From the NCBI GenBank assembly GCA_964242305.1, contig CAXTBB010000025.1, positions 1 through 64,000 on the forward strand: a DNA stretch of 64,000 bases, given 5' to 3'. Each line of letters opens with the position of its first letter. The stretch's first letter is position 1. The notes beneath the pieces are model-generated. The model was given only the letters and a program-made list of their open reading frames with translations, was not told where the DNA came from and searched no databases. Shown piece by piece: positions 22,926 to 30,090 of this stretch. The position numbers were made by a program, and so were the translations under genes. The stretch is from DATLGB01 sp964242305 (GTDB lineage Bacteria > Actinomycetota > Thermoleophilia > Solirubrobacterales > Solirubrobacteraceae).

Positions 22926-23884
22926 TCATCACCGTCACCCTCAACGCCGCCATCGACAAGACGATGGCCGTCCCCAACTTCCAACCGGGCCGGCGCCACC
23001 GCACGGTCGACCAGACGACGATGCCGGGCGGCAAGGGCGTCAACATCGCGCGCGTCCTCAAGACGCTCGGGCAGCCTGTGATCGCCACGGGGCTGGCCGG
23101 GGGCGCCGCCGGGCTGCGCATCGTCGAGCAGCTGACGGAGATGAGCGTCCTCAGCGACTTCGTCCGCATCCGCCAGGAGTCGCGCACGAACACCGCGCTG
23201 ATCGACCCGACCACGGGCCAGCAGTCGGAGGTTAACGAGCGCGGCCCGGAGGTGACCGAGGCCGAGATCGACCTGTTCGCCGAAAAGCTGCTCTACCTCG
23301 CCAAGGGCGCGTCGCTGTGCGTGTTCGCGGGGTCGCTCCCGCGCGGCGTCGACGTCGACGTCTACGGGCGGCTGATCCGCGAGCTCAAGCGCCTCGGCGT
23401 GACGACCGTCGTCGACACGGACGGCGACCCGCTGATGCGCGCCGTCCGCGCCGAGCCCGACGTCATCTCACCGAACCTGCTCGAGGCCGAGGAGCTCGTC
23501 GGCTACGAGTTCGCCGGCGACGAGGACCAGGTGCTGGCCGTGCGCGAGATGGTCGACTTGGGTCCCCGCGAGGCGATCATGACCGTCCCCGACGGCTGCA
23601 TCGCGCAGGTCGTCCCCGACGACGGCGGCGTGCAGCTGTTACGGGTGACGATCCCCGCGGTGGAGGAGGCGACGGCGACGATCGGATCGGGGGACGCGTT
23701 CCTGGCCGGCTACGTGGCCGCCCGCTACTCGGGACGCCCGGCGGCGGACTGCCTGGCCTACGGCGTGGCCTGCGGCGCGGAGTCCACGCACCACCTCGGC
23801 GCGGGCGTCGTCGAGCCCGAGGCGGTCAACCGCCTGCTCGGCGAGGTGCAGGTCACCCCGGTGGCCGCCGCCGAGGTTTCCTGA
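22922..23884 (+). CDS. 1-phosphofructokinase-family sugar kinase (PfkB/FruK)
   Basis: A 320-residue ribokinase-fold kinase. Opens ITVTLNAAIDKTM, with the first PfkB signature in MPGGKGVNIARVL and the second, catalytic one in ATIGSGDAFLAGYVA. FruK/PfkB/LacC members phosphorylate fructose-1-P, fructose-6-P or tagatose-6-P; the substrate is not decidable here. No fructose PTS is nearby; it overlaps the peptidase gene by 4 bp. Confidence 0.87.
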   Translation: MIITVTLNAAIDKTMAVPNFQPGRRHRTVDQTTMPGGKGVNIARVLKTLGQPVIATGLAGGAAGLRIVEQLTEMSVLSDFVRIRQESRTNTALIDPTTGQQSEVNERGPEVTEAEIDLFAEKLLYLAKGASLCVFAGSLPRGVDVDVYGRLIRELKRLGVTTVVDTDGDPLMRAVRAEPDVISPNLLEAEELVGYEFAGDEDQVLAVREMVDLGPREAIMTVPDGCIAQVVPDDGGVQLLRVTIPAVEEATATIGSGDAFLAGYVAARYSGRPAADCLAYGVACGAESTHHLGAGVVEPEAVNRLLGEVQVTPVAAAEVS

Positions 23885-23945
23885 TCCCCGCATTTAGCGG
23901 GTTTTGAAGCCAGCGAGCGGAGCCGGTGGCGTCCGACCCGGCGCC

Positions 23946-23951
23946 TAGGAT
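23946..23951 (+). promoter_or_regulatory. Putative -10 box (TAGGAT) for guaB3
   Basis: TAGGAT ends 6 nt before the ATG at 23958 in the 73-bp gap after pfkB; the transcript would be leaderless. It is one of the clearest cases of the pattern. Confidence 0.5.
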
Positions 23952-23957
23952 CGGTGC

Positions 23958-25163
23958 ATGGAAGTAGAGATCGGCCGAGGCAAGAAGGCGCGCCGCGCCT
24001 ACGGATTCGACGACATCGCGATCGTCCCCTCCCGTCGCACGCGGGACCCTGATGACGTCGACGTCTCGTGGACCCTGGGTCCCTATCGGTTCGACCTCCC
24101 GCTGCTCGCGTCGGCGATGGACGGCGTGGTCTCGCCGGAGACCGCGATCGAGATCGGTCGCCTCGGCGGCCTCGCCGTCCTCAATCTCGAGGGCATCTTC
24201 ACGCGCTACGAGGACGCCGACGACATGCTCGCCCGCATCGCGCAGCTCCCGAAGGCGGAGGCCACGCGCGAGATGCAGGCCATCTACGAGGAGCCGGTCA
24301 AGCCCGAGCTGATCAAGCAGCGCATCGAGGAGATCAAGGCGTCCGGCGTCGTCACCGCCGCGTCGCTGACCCCGCAGCGGGTCCGCCAGTACCACGAGCT
24401 GGTGCTCGACGCCGGTCTCGACGTCCTCGTCATCCAGGGCACGGTCGTGTCCGCCGAGCACGTCAGCCAGGACCCGGACCGCCCGCCGCTGAACCTCAAG
24501 GAGTTCATCGCGGCGCTGCCCGTCCCGGTCGTCGTCGGCGGTTGTGCCAGCTACCACACGGGCCTGCACCTGATGCGCACGGGCGCGGCCGGCGTGCTCG
24601 TCGGCGTCGGCCCCGGCGCCGCCTGCACCACCCGCGGCGTGCTCGGCATCGGCGTCCCGCAGGCGACCGCGATCGCCGACGTCGCGGCCGCCCGCTCGCA
24701 GAACATGCTGGAGACGGGCGAGTACGTGCGCGTGATCGCCGACGGCGGCATGCGCAACGGCGGCGACATCTCGAAGGCGATCGCCTGCGGCGCCGACGCC
24801 GTGATGATCGGCTCCCCGTTGGCGCGCGCCTACGAGGCGCCCGGCCACGGCTACCACTGGGGCATGGCCACGTTCCACGCGACGCTCCCGCGCGGCGCGC
24901 GCGTCCAGACGGTCCAGAACGGGACGCTCGAGGAGATCATCACCGGCCCCGCGCACGAGAACGACGGCACGTTCAACCTGATGGGCGGCCTGCGCACCTC
25001 CATGGCCACCTGCGGCTACCGCGACATCGCCGAGTTCAACCGGGCGGAGCTGATGATCGCCCCCGCGCTTCAGTCGGAGGGCAAGCAGCTCCAGCGCGAA
25101 CAGCAGGTCGGCATGGCCAACAAGGCCGTCGCCCGCGAAGCCCCGGAGAAGGCGCTCGCTTGA
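23958..25163 (+). CDS. guaB3: GuaB3-type IMP dehydrogenase/GMP reductase family protein
   Basis: A 401-residue TIM-barrel protein of the IMPDH/GMPR family in the actinobacterial GuaB3 branch: opens VEIGRGKKARRAYGFDDIAI, catalytic Cys loop GPGAACTTRGVLGIGVPQ, IADGGMRNGGDISKAIACGADAVM. CBS domains of canonical GuaB are absent. The reaction of GuaB3 proteins has long been uncertain, with IMP/GMP interconversion most likely. guaA follows 40 bp downstream. Confidence 0.9.
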   Translation: MEVEIGRGKKARRAYGFDDIAIVPSRRTRDPDDVDVSWTLGPYRFDLPLLASAMDGVVSPETAIEIGRLGGLAVLNLEGIFTRYEDADDMLARIAQLPKAEATREMQAIYEEPVKPELIKQRIEEIKASGVVTAASLTPQRVRQYHELVLDAGLDVLVIQGTVVSAEHVSQDPDRPPLNLKEFIAALPVPVVVGGCASYHTGLHLMRTGAAGVLVGVGPGAACTTRGVLGIGVPQATAIADVAAARSQNMLETGEYVRVIADGGMRNGGDISKAIACGADAVMIGSPLARAYEAPGHGYHWGMATFHATLPRGARVQTVQNGTLEEIITGPAHENDGTFNLMGGLRTSMATCGYRDIAEFNRAELMIAPALQSEGKQLQREQQVGMANKAVAREAPEKALA

Positions 25164-25203
25164 GGCGGCGCGGCCAATCACGGAACCCGAAGACGGTGAC
25201 GGC

Positions 25204-26874
25204 GTGAGCGACGTCGTCTCCTTGGGGCACGGAAGCGGAGTCGCGGCGGACCAGCCGGTCGAGGAGCTCGCGCTCGAGCGGGGCGTCGCGCACGACGAGG
25301 TCGTCGTCCTCGACTACGGCGGGCAGTACTCGCAGCTGATCGCGCGCCGCGTGCGCGAGTGCGGCGTGTTCAGCGAGCTGCTGCCCCACCACGTCGGGGT
25401 CGAGGAGGTCCGCCGCCGGCAGCCGAAGGGGCTGATCCTGTCCGGCGGGCCCGCGTCCGTCTACGCCGAGGGCGCCCCGCGGCTGGACCCGGAGCTGCTC
25501 GAGCTCGGCATCCCCGTGCTGGGCATCTGCTACGGCATGCAGGCGATCGTCCTCGAGCTGGGCGGGAAGGTCGAGGGCGCCGACGTCGGTGAGTTCGGGC
25601 GCTCCAAGCTGACCGTGCTGGAGACCGGCCGGCTGCTAGCCGGCACCCCCGAGGACCAGCAGTGCTGGATGAGCCACCGCGACACGGTCTACGAGCCGCC
25701 GCCCGGGTTCACCGCGCTTGCCAGTTCCACGGAGTCGCCCGTCGCTGCCATCGAGGATGTCGAGCGCGGCATCTACGGCATCCAGTACCACCCGGAGGTC
25801 GTCCACACGCCCTACGGCCAGCAGGTGCTGACGACGTTCCTGGAGGACATCTGCGGGAGCGCGCGCTCGTGGTCGCCGGAGTCGATCATCGAGGAGCAGA
25901 TCCGCAGGATCCGCGCCCAGGTCGGGGACGCCGGGGTCATCTGCGGGCTGTCGGGCGGCGTGGACTCCAGCGTCGCGGCGCTGCTCGTGCACCGCGCCAT
26001 CGGCGACCAGCTGACCTGCGTCTTCGTCGACCACGGCCTCATGCGCCACAACGAGGGCGAGCAGGTCATCACCGCCTTCCGCGACGTCTTCAAGGTGCCG
26101 CTCGTGGCGGTCGACGCCGAGGACCGCTTCCTCAAGCGGCTCGCCGGCCTGAGCGACCCCGAGCTCAAGCGCAAGGCGATCGGCGCGGAGTTCATCCGCG
26201 TCTTCGAGGACGAGGCGCGCAAGCTCACTGCCCCTGCCGCCTCCGGCGGGGGTGCGGGCGGGGGCGAGTTCCGCGACGACGGTCCGAAGTTCCTCGTCCA
26301 GGGCACGCTCTACTCGGACGTGATCGAGTCCGGCGGCGGCACCGGCGCCGCGACCATCAAGTCCCATCACAACGTCGGCGGCCTGCCCGACGACCTCGAG
26401 TTCGAGCTCGTGGAGCCGCTGCGGGCCCTGTTCAAGGACGAGGTCCGCGCCGTCGGCGCCGAGCTCGGCCTGCCTGAGCGCCTGGTCTGGCGCCAGCCGT
26501 TTCCCGGCCCCGGCCTGGCCATCCGCATCGTCGGCGGCGAGGCGACCAAGCAGCGCCTGGACACCCTGCGCGCGTGCGACGCGATCCTCCAGGACGAGAT
26601 CCGCAAGGCCGGCCTGTACCGCGAGCTGTGGCAGTCCTTCTGCGTCCTGCCCGACATCCGCACGGTCGGCGTCCAGGGCGACGAGCGCACCTACGGCTAC
26701 GTCGTCGCCATCCGCGCGGTCACGTCCGACGACGCGATGACCGCCGACTGGGCCCGCCTCCCGTACGACCTGCTCGAGCAGATCGCCTCCCGGATGATCA
26801 ACGAGGTCCGCGAGGTCAACCGGGTGGTGCTCGACATCACGTCCAAACCCCCCGGCACCATCGAATGGGAGTAG
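25204..26874 (+). CDS. guaA: GMP synthase (glutamine-hydrolysing)
   Basis: A 556-residue bifunctional enzyme. Class I amidotransferase domain with the nucleophile Cys in GICYGMQA and YHPEV His/Glu; ATP-PPase P-loop GLSGGVDSSVAALL near residue 250; C-terminal dimerisation domain ending KPPGTIEWE. An extra ~30-residue N-terminal region precedes VVVLDYGGQYSQLIARR, and a Gly-rich insert (ASGGGAGGGE) lies near residue 345. GTG start. The stop codon TAG is the first part of the hairpin element at 26871. Confidence 0.94.
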   Translation: MSDVVSLGHGSGVAADQPVEELALERGVAHDEVVVLDYGGQYSQLIARRVRECGVFSELLPHHVGVEEVRRRQPKGLILSGGPASVYAEGAPRLDPELLELGIPVLGICYGMQAIVLELGGKVEGADVGEFGRSKLTVLETGRLLAGTPEDQQCWMSHRDTVYEPPPGFTALASSTESPVAAIEDVERGIYGIQYHPEVVHTPYGQQVLTTFLEDICGSARSWSPESIIEEQIRRIRAQVGDAGVICGLSGGVDSSVAALLVHRAIGDQLTCVFVDHGLMRHNEGEQVITAFRDVFKVPLVAVDAEDRFLKRLAGLSDPELKRKAIGAEFIRVFEDEARKLTAPAASGGGAGGGEFRDDGPKFLVQGTLYSDVIESGGGTGAATIKSHHNVGGLPDDLEFELVEPLRALFKDEVRAVGAELGLPERLVWRQPFPGPGLAIRIVGGEATKQRLDTLRACDAILQDEIRKAGLYRELWQSFCVLPDIRTVGVQGDERTYGYVVAIRAVTSDDAMTADWARLPYDLLEQIASRMINEVREVNRVVLDITSKPPGTIEWE

Positions 26875-26977
26875 ACGCCCGCTGATCACCGCCTGACGGC
26901 ACCGTGCGAGCCCACTCACGTGCTAGCGCACGCTCGGACTCGCCCGGCACCGTCAGCCGGCGCCAGCGAACGTCTAC
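26871..26977. repeat. Long-hairpin element, copy A (~107 bp)
   Basis: The ends GTAGACG and CGTCTAC are inverted, and arms of about 33 bases pair imperfectly (CGCTG / CAGCG, GACGG / CCGTC). The apex CACGTGCTAGCGCACG forms its own stem. It begins at the guaA stop codon and is ~90% identical to copy B at 27582; 25 bases match the partial copy at 760. It may terminate guaA transcription. Confidence 0.85.
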
Positions 26978-26988
26978 GGCGTTCGCCG

Positions 26989-26994
26989 TACTCT
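26989..26994 (+). promoter_or_regulatory. Putative -10 box (TACTCT) for the 27001 gene
   Basis: TACTCT ends 6 nt before the ATG at 27001, immediately after copy A of the hairpin element. Confidence 0.4.
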
Positions 26995-27000
26995 CATCGG

Positions 27001-27363
27001 ATGCCCATTGCGCTTCAACCGGCGACGGTCGAGAACCTCTGGGCCCAGGCGCGGGACCTGATGGAGCGCGCGACCGCCGAGGCCGACCACGCTGCCCTGC
27101 GCCGCGCGCTGGTGATCGCTGCCGTCGCGGGGTCCGGCACCGACGTGGAGACCTTCCGGGCGCTGGTGGACGACCTGGCCCGCGCGTCGGTCAAGCTCGC
27201 CTTCGCCGATCCCCAGCCGCTGTTCGACGCCGCGGCCGCGCTGGTGGCCGACGACGACTACCCCGCCCGCGAGGCGATCGTGCTCGCCCCGACGCGCGAA
27301 CCGCCGCGCCGGGTGGGCGGGACGGCATCAGGGATGCCGTACGGCTTCCTGCGACCGCGATGA
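27001..27363 (+). CDS. Hypothetical helical protein (120 aa)
   Basis: No family recognised. The first ~80 residues are Ala/Leu-rich with alternating charged residues and likely form an alpha-helical bundle (ENLWAQARDLMERATAEADH); the last 25 are basic with Pro/Gly. No signal peptide. It is bracketed by hairpin elements A and B and overlaps the lipase remnant start by 4 bp (ATGA), so the two were probably an operon. Confidence 0.5.
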   Translation: MPIALQPATVENLWAQARDLMERATAEADHAALRRALVIAAVAGSGTDVETFRALVDDLARASVKLAFADPQPLFDAAAALVADDDYPAREAIVLAPTREPPRRVGGTASGMPYGFLRPR

Positions 27364-28294
27364 CCCGCCGCCTCCTCCTCGCCGTCGTCCTGTCGCTTGC
27401 CGTCACCGCCCCCGCGGCGGCGAGCGGGCCGCCGCTCACGGTCTCCAAGGCCAAGCCCCCCGCCGCCTACAAGTGCCCGATCCCCGTCTCGATGTATCCC
27501 ACCGCCACGCCGGTCATGTTCGTCACCGGGACGGGCGCGTCCGGAGATCAGGGCTACCTGATCGGACAAGACGCGTTCGACCAGCCGCCCGCTGATCACC
27601 GCCTGACGCCACCCGGCGAGCCCACTCACGTGCTAGCGCACGCTTCGGACTCGCCGGCCGTCGTCAGCCGGCGCCAGCGAACGGCTGGAAACGTCACCGG
27701 CGGGACGGCATGACCGCTCCTCGAGACTTCCGGCGCAAGATGATCTCCGACGTGGTCGCCGCCGCCGGCACCCAGCACGGGACCACGGTCTCGCGCGGCT
27801 GCTCGAAGGCGAGCCCGTGCGCCCCGGCGAACTGGCAGCAGCTCAAGGGCTCCAACCTGCTGAAGGCGATCAACGCCCAGCCGGACGAGACCCCCGGCGA
27901 CGTCTCCTACACGACGGTGCGCTCGGCGACCGACGAGACGGTGCAGCCCCAGACCGGCAAGCACCCGACCTCGGCGCTCAAGGGCGCGAGCAACGTGCTC
28001 ATCCAGGACGTCTGCCCCGGCCGTACGACCACCCACATCGGCACAGCGGTGGACTCGGTCACGTTCGCGCTCTTCCTGGACGCGATGGCCCACCCGGGCA
28101 AGGGCATCAAGGGCGCCGGCTCGGTCAAGCGCCTGCCGCCGGACGTCTGCGACCACCCCTACGGAACCGGTTTCGACGAGGCCAAGCCGACGGCCTACCT
28201 GACCGCGGCCGACAGCCTCACCTCCAGCAACGACGACGCGGCCCCGAAGGTCGCCCGCGAGCCCAAGGTGCGCAAAGCCTTCCGCAAGCGCTGA
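27360..28294 (+). pseudogene. Secreted class-2 lipase (LipA/EstA-like), catalytic centre replaced by hairpin element B
   Basis: The 5' part encodes a signal peptide (LLLAVVLSLAVTAPAAAS) and the lipase oxyanion region PVMFVTGTGASGDQGYL. The 3' part, in another frame from about 27720, encodes RRKMISDVVAAAGTQHGTTV, VSYTTVRSATDETVQP with the catalytic Asp region, and NVLIQDVCPGRTTTHIGTA with the His. About 55 residues between them, including the GxSxGG nucleophile, are missing and replaced by the 108-bp element. The product cannot be an active lipase. A separate translation of the 3' fragment from ATG 27710 is possible. Confidence 0.8.
27582..27689. repeat. Long-hairpin element, copy B (~108 bp), inserted in the lipase gene
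   Basis: Same interior as copy A (the 20 bases from CCCGCTGATCACC onward and the CACTCACGTGCTAGCGCACG apex are identical), but its outer 7-base arms are CCAGCCG and CGGCTGG instead of GTAGACG and CGTCTAC. Each copy is therefore self-complementary with its own outer sequence. It sits between the two halves of the lipase gene, replacing the catalytic serine region. Confidence 0.85.
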
Positions 28295-28764
28295 TGCACC
28301 AGCGCCGGCTCGCCACCTACCTCAACGACCGCTACGCGGTGCTCGTCGCCGGCACCGAGCTGGCCAGCCGGGCAGCGGCCAGCAACGAGCACCAGCACTA
28401 CGGGCCGCCGCTGAAGACCGTGGCCGACGGCCTGGCCGAGGACCGCGAGCTGTTGCGCGACGTCATGACCACTCACGACGTCTCGCCCGACCGCGTGAAG
28501 TCGACCTTCGCCTTGGTCGGGGAGCGGCTCGGGCGCCTGAAGCCCAACGACCAGCTGACGGGCTACTCGCCGCTCAGCCGGGTCGTCGAGCTGGACGGCT
28601 TGACCGCGATCGTCACCACCCTGGCCGGTACCTGGGCGTCGCTGGCAACCGTCATCGACACCCACGGTCCCGAGCTCGAGCACGCGCAGAAGCGCGCTCT
28701 GGCCTCCCTGGAGCGGCTCGCGCGTTTGCGTCCCGACGCCCTTCGAGATGCACTCCTGCGCTAA
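28294..28764 (+). CDS. Hypothetical alpha-helical protein (156 aa)
   Basis: No family firmly recognised. The sequence is strongly helical (YLNDRYAVLVAGTELASRA, LAEDRELLRDVMTTHDV) with a ferritin-like or DUF892-like feel, including spaced His and Glu residues, but no complete ferroxidase motif. Its ATG overlaps the lipase stop (TGATG). It converges with and overlaps the M23 peptidase gene by 4 bp at the stops. Confidence 0.6.
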   Translation: MHQRRLATYLNDRYAVLVAGTELASRAAASNEHQHYGPPLKTVADGLAEDRELLRDVMTTHDVSPDRVKSTFALVGERLGRLKPNDQLTGYSPLSRVVELDGLTAIVTTLAGTWASLATVIDTHGPELEHAQKRALASLERLARLRPDALRDALLR

Positions 28765-29864
28765 CTGAGCGCGTCCCAGGCCTTCAGATCCGGGAGCGGA
28801 TCGAAGGGGGCGCCGCCCGTGTACCAGCCCGGGGCAGCCCATTCCTCGAAGTGCAGGTGGCAGCCCTGCGCGTCACCCGTGTCGCCGACGAAGCCGATCG
28901 GGTCGCCGGTGTGGACGCGGGCGCCCTTCTGGACCAGCGCCGGGTCGCGCAGGTGGGCGTACATCGTGTCGGTGCCCTCGCCGGCGTCGTCGATGACCAG
29001 GTAGTTGCCGGCGTTGCTCTGGAACTTGGCGATCTTCACGACGCCGCCGCGCGCGGCGACCAGCGGCGTGCCGCACTTGGCGAACACGTCCTGCCCTTGG
29101 TGGGTGTGGCCGGCGCGACCGGCGCCGAAGCGGCCTGCGCCCTCGCCGTAGGTGTGCTTGCCGCGGATCGGGAACTGGTGGCCGAGCAGGACGAAGGTAT
29201 CGGCCGCGGGCGCCTGCGCGGTGGTGGCGGCGGCGCCGTCCGTGCTGACCGCGGAGACGACGAAGGCGTAGCGCCCCTGCGCCTTGCCCGACCACGGGAC
29301 GGCCTGGTCGGTGCCGGGGACGACCATGCCCTCGTCGATCGTGTCGACGATCGCGCGGGTGCCGACGTTGAGCACGGACACCGTCACGGCGGCCGGCGTG
29401 CTGGTCTGCAGCCGGTAGGAGAGGGTCGGGCGCCGGCTGCCGTCCACGAACGCCTTGCGCACCTTGACCGCGGTGGCGATCGGGCCGTTGGTGCGCGTCG
29501 GGGTGGCCGCCTCCAGGACCCGCAGGGCGGGGGAGGGCGCCGATACCCGGCCGAGGTCGTCCGTCACCGTGACGGGACCGCTGATCGCTGCCGCGGGCAC
29601 GACCGCGACGAGCGTGCGGGCCGACCCGGCCGTCGGGGTCGTCGCCGCGTCGAGCGCGAAGGTCACGGACGCGACGCCAGTGAGGCCCGTGCCCTTGAGG
29701 ACGACCTTCGAGCCGGGGCGGGCGACCCCGCCGGCGCATTTGGTCCGACAGGTGACTGACGTGACGGTCGGGGGCGGGTCGGAGGACGCGCCGCCGGCAC
29801 TGGCGAAAGCGCTCGCCGGGAGACCGAGCAGGCAGCAGCCGAGGAGAGCGAGGAGCGAGCGCAT
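28761..29864 (-). CDS. Secreted M23 family metalloendopeptidase with IPT/TIG-like domain
   Basis: A 367-residue exported cell-wall hydrolase. Signal peptide (residues 1-22); an IPT/TIG-like beta domain (about 30-115) with a disulfide-like CRTKC pair; a beta-sandwich linker; and a C-terminal M23 (LytM) domain with zinc/catalytic motifs HTHQGQDVF, MYAHLRDP and HLHFEEW. It cleaves peptide cross-bridges of peptidoglycan. The ATG lies 10 nt after a cyclic-di-AMP riboswitch (29875-30062) with no Shine-Dalgarno between, so the riboswitch probably controls this gene directly. Confidence 0.88.
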   Translation of the reverse strand: MRSLLALLGCCLLGLPASAFASAGGASSDPPPTVTSVTCRTKCAGGVARPGSKVVLKGTGLTGVASVTFALDAATTPTAGSARTLVAVVPAAAISGPVTVTDDLGRVSAPSPALRVLEAATPTRTNGPIATAVKVRKAFVDGSRRPTLSYRLQTSTPAAVTVSVLNVGTRAIVDTIDEGMVVPGTDQAVPWSGKAQGRYAFVVSAVSTDGAAATTAQAPAADTFVLLGHQFPIRGKHTYGEGAGRFGAGRAGHTHQGQDVFAKCGTPLVAARGGVVKIAKFQSNAGNYLVIDDAGEGTDTMYAHLRDPALVQKGARVHTGDPIGFVGDTGDAQGCHLHFEEWAAPGWYTGGAPFDPLPDLKAWDALS

Positions 29865-29874
29865 GTGGTTGGGC

Positions 29875-30062
29875 GCGCCTACGGAGTTAGCTGACGGGCT
29901 CGGGCGTCTTCTCCCTATCAGGCGGCAGTGCCTGAATTCGCCCCGGACAACCTGGTTCCCCCGTTCTGCGTCTCCGCAGACTCGGCGTGCGGGTGCAGAC
30001 TACCCACCCCGAGAGCGCAATTGCGAGGCGCAAGGCGCCAGTTCACCTCAAGAATTAGGCGC
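29875..30062 (-). ncRNA. Cyclic-di-AMP riboswitch (ydaO/yuaA type)
   Basis: On the minus strand the region shows, in order, the P1 5' strand GCGCCTAATTCTTGAGG, the ACGGGGGAACC core, GGGGCGAATTCAGGC, and the hallmark 3' block GAGCCCGTCAGCTAACTCC closing with GTAGGCGC, which pairs with the start (GCGCCTA / TAGGCGC, 30056-30062 with 29875-29881). These are the conserved blocks of the ydaO class, which senses c-di-AMP and in actinobacteria usually precedes cell-wall hydrolases. The M23 start codon follows after 10 nt. Confidence 0.88.
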
Positions 30063-30090
30063 TTGCGTCCGAACACCACTACACGTGCCG

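Noticed and set aside
26871..27689. The two hairpin elements as integron attC sites around a gene cassette
   Set aside because: No attC core sites (GTTRRRY-type) or integrase are visible, and one copy lies within a lipase gene.
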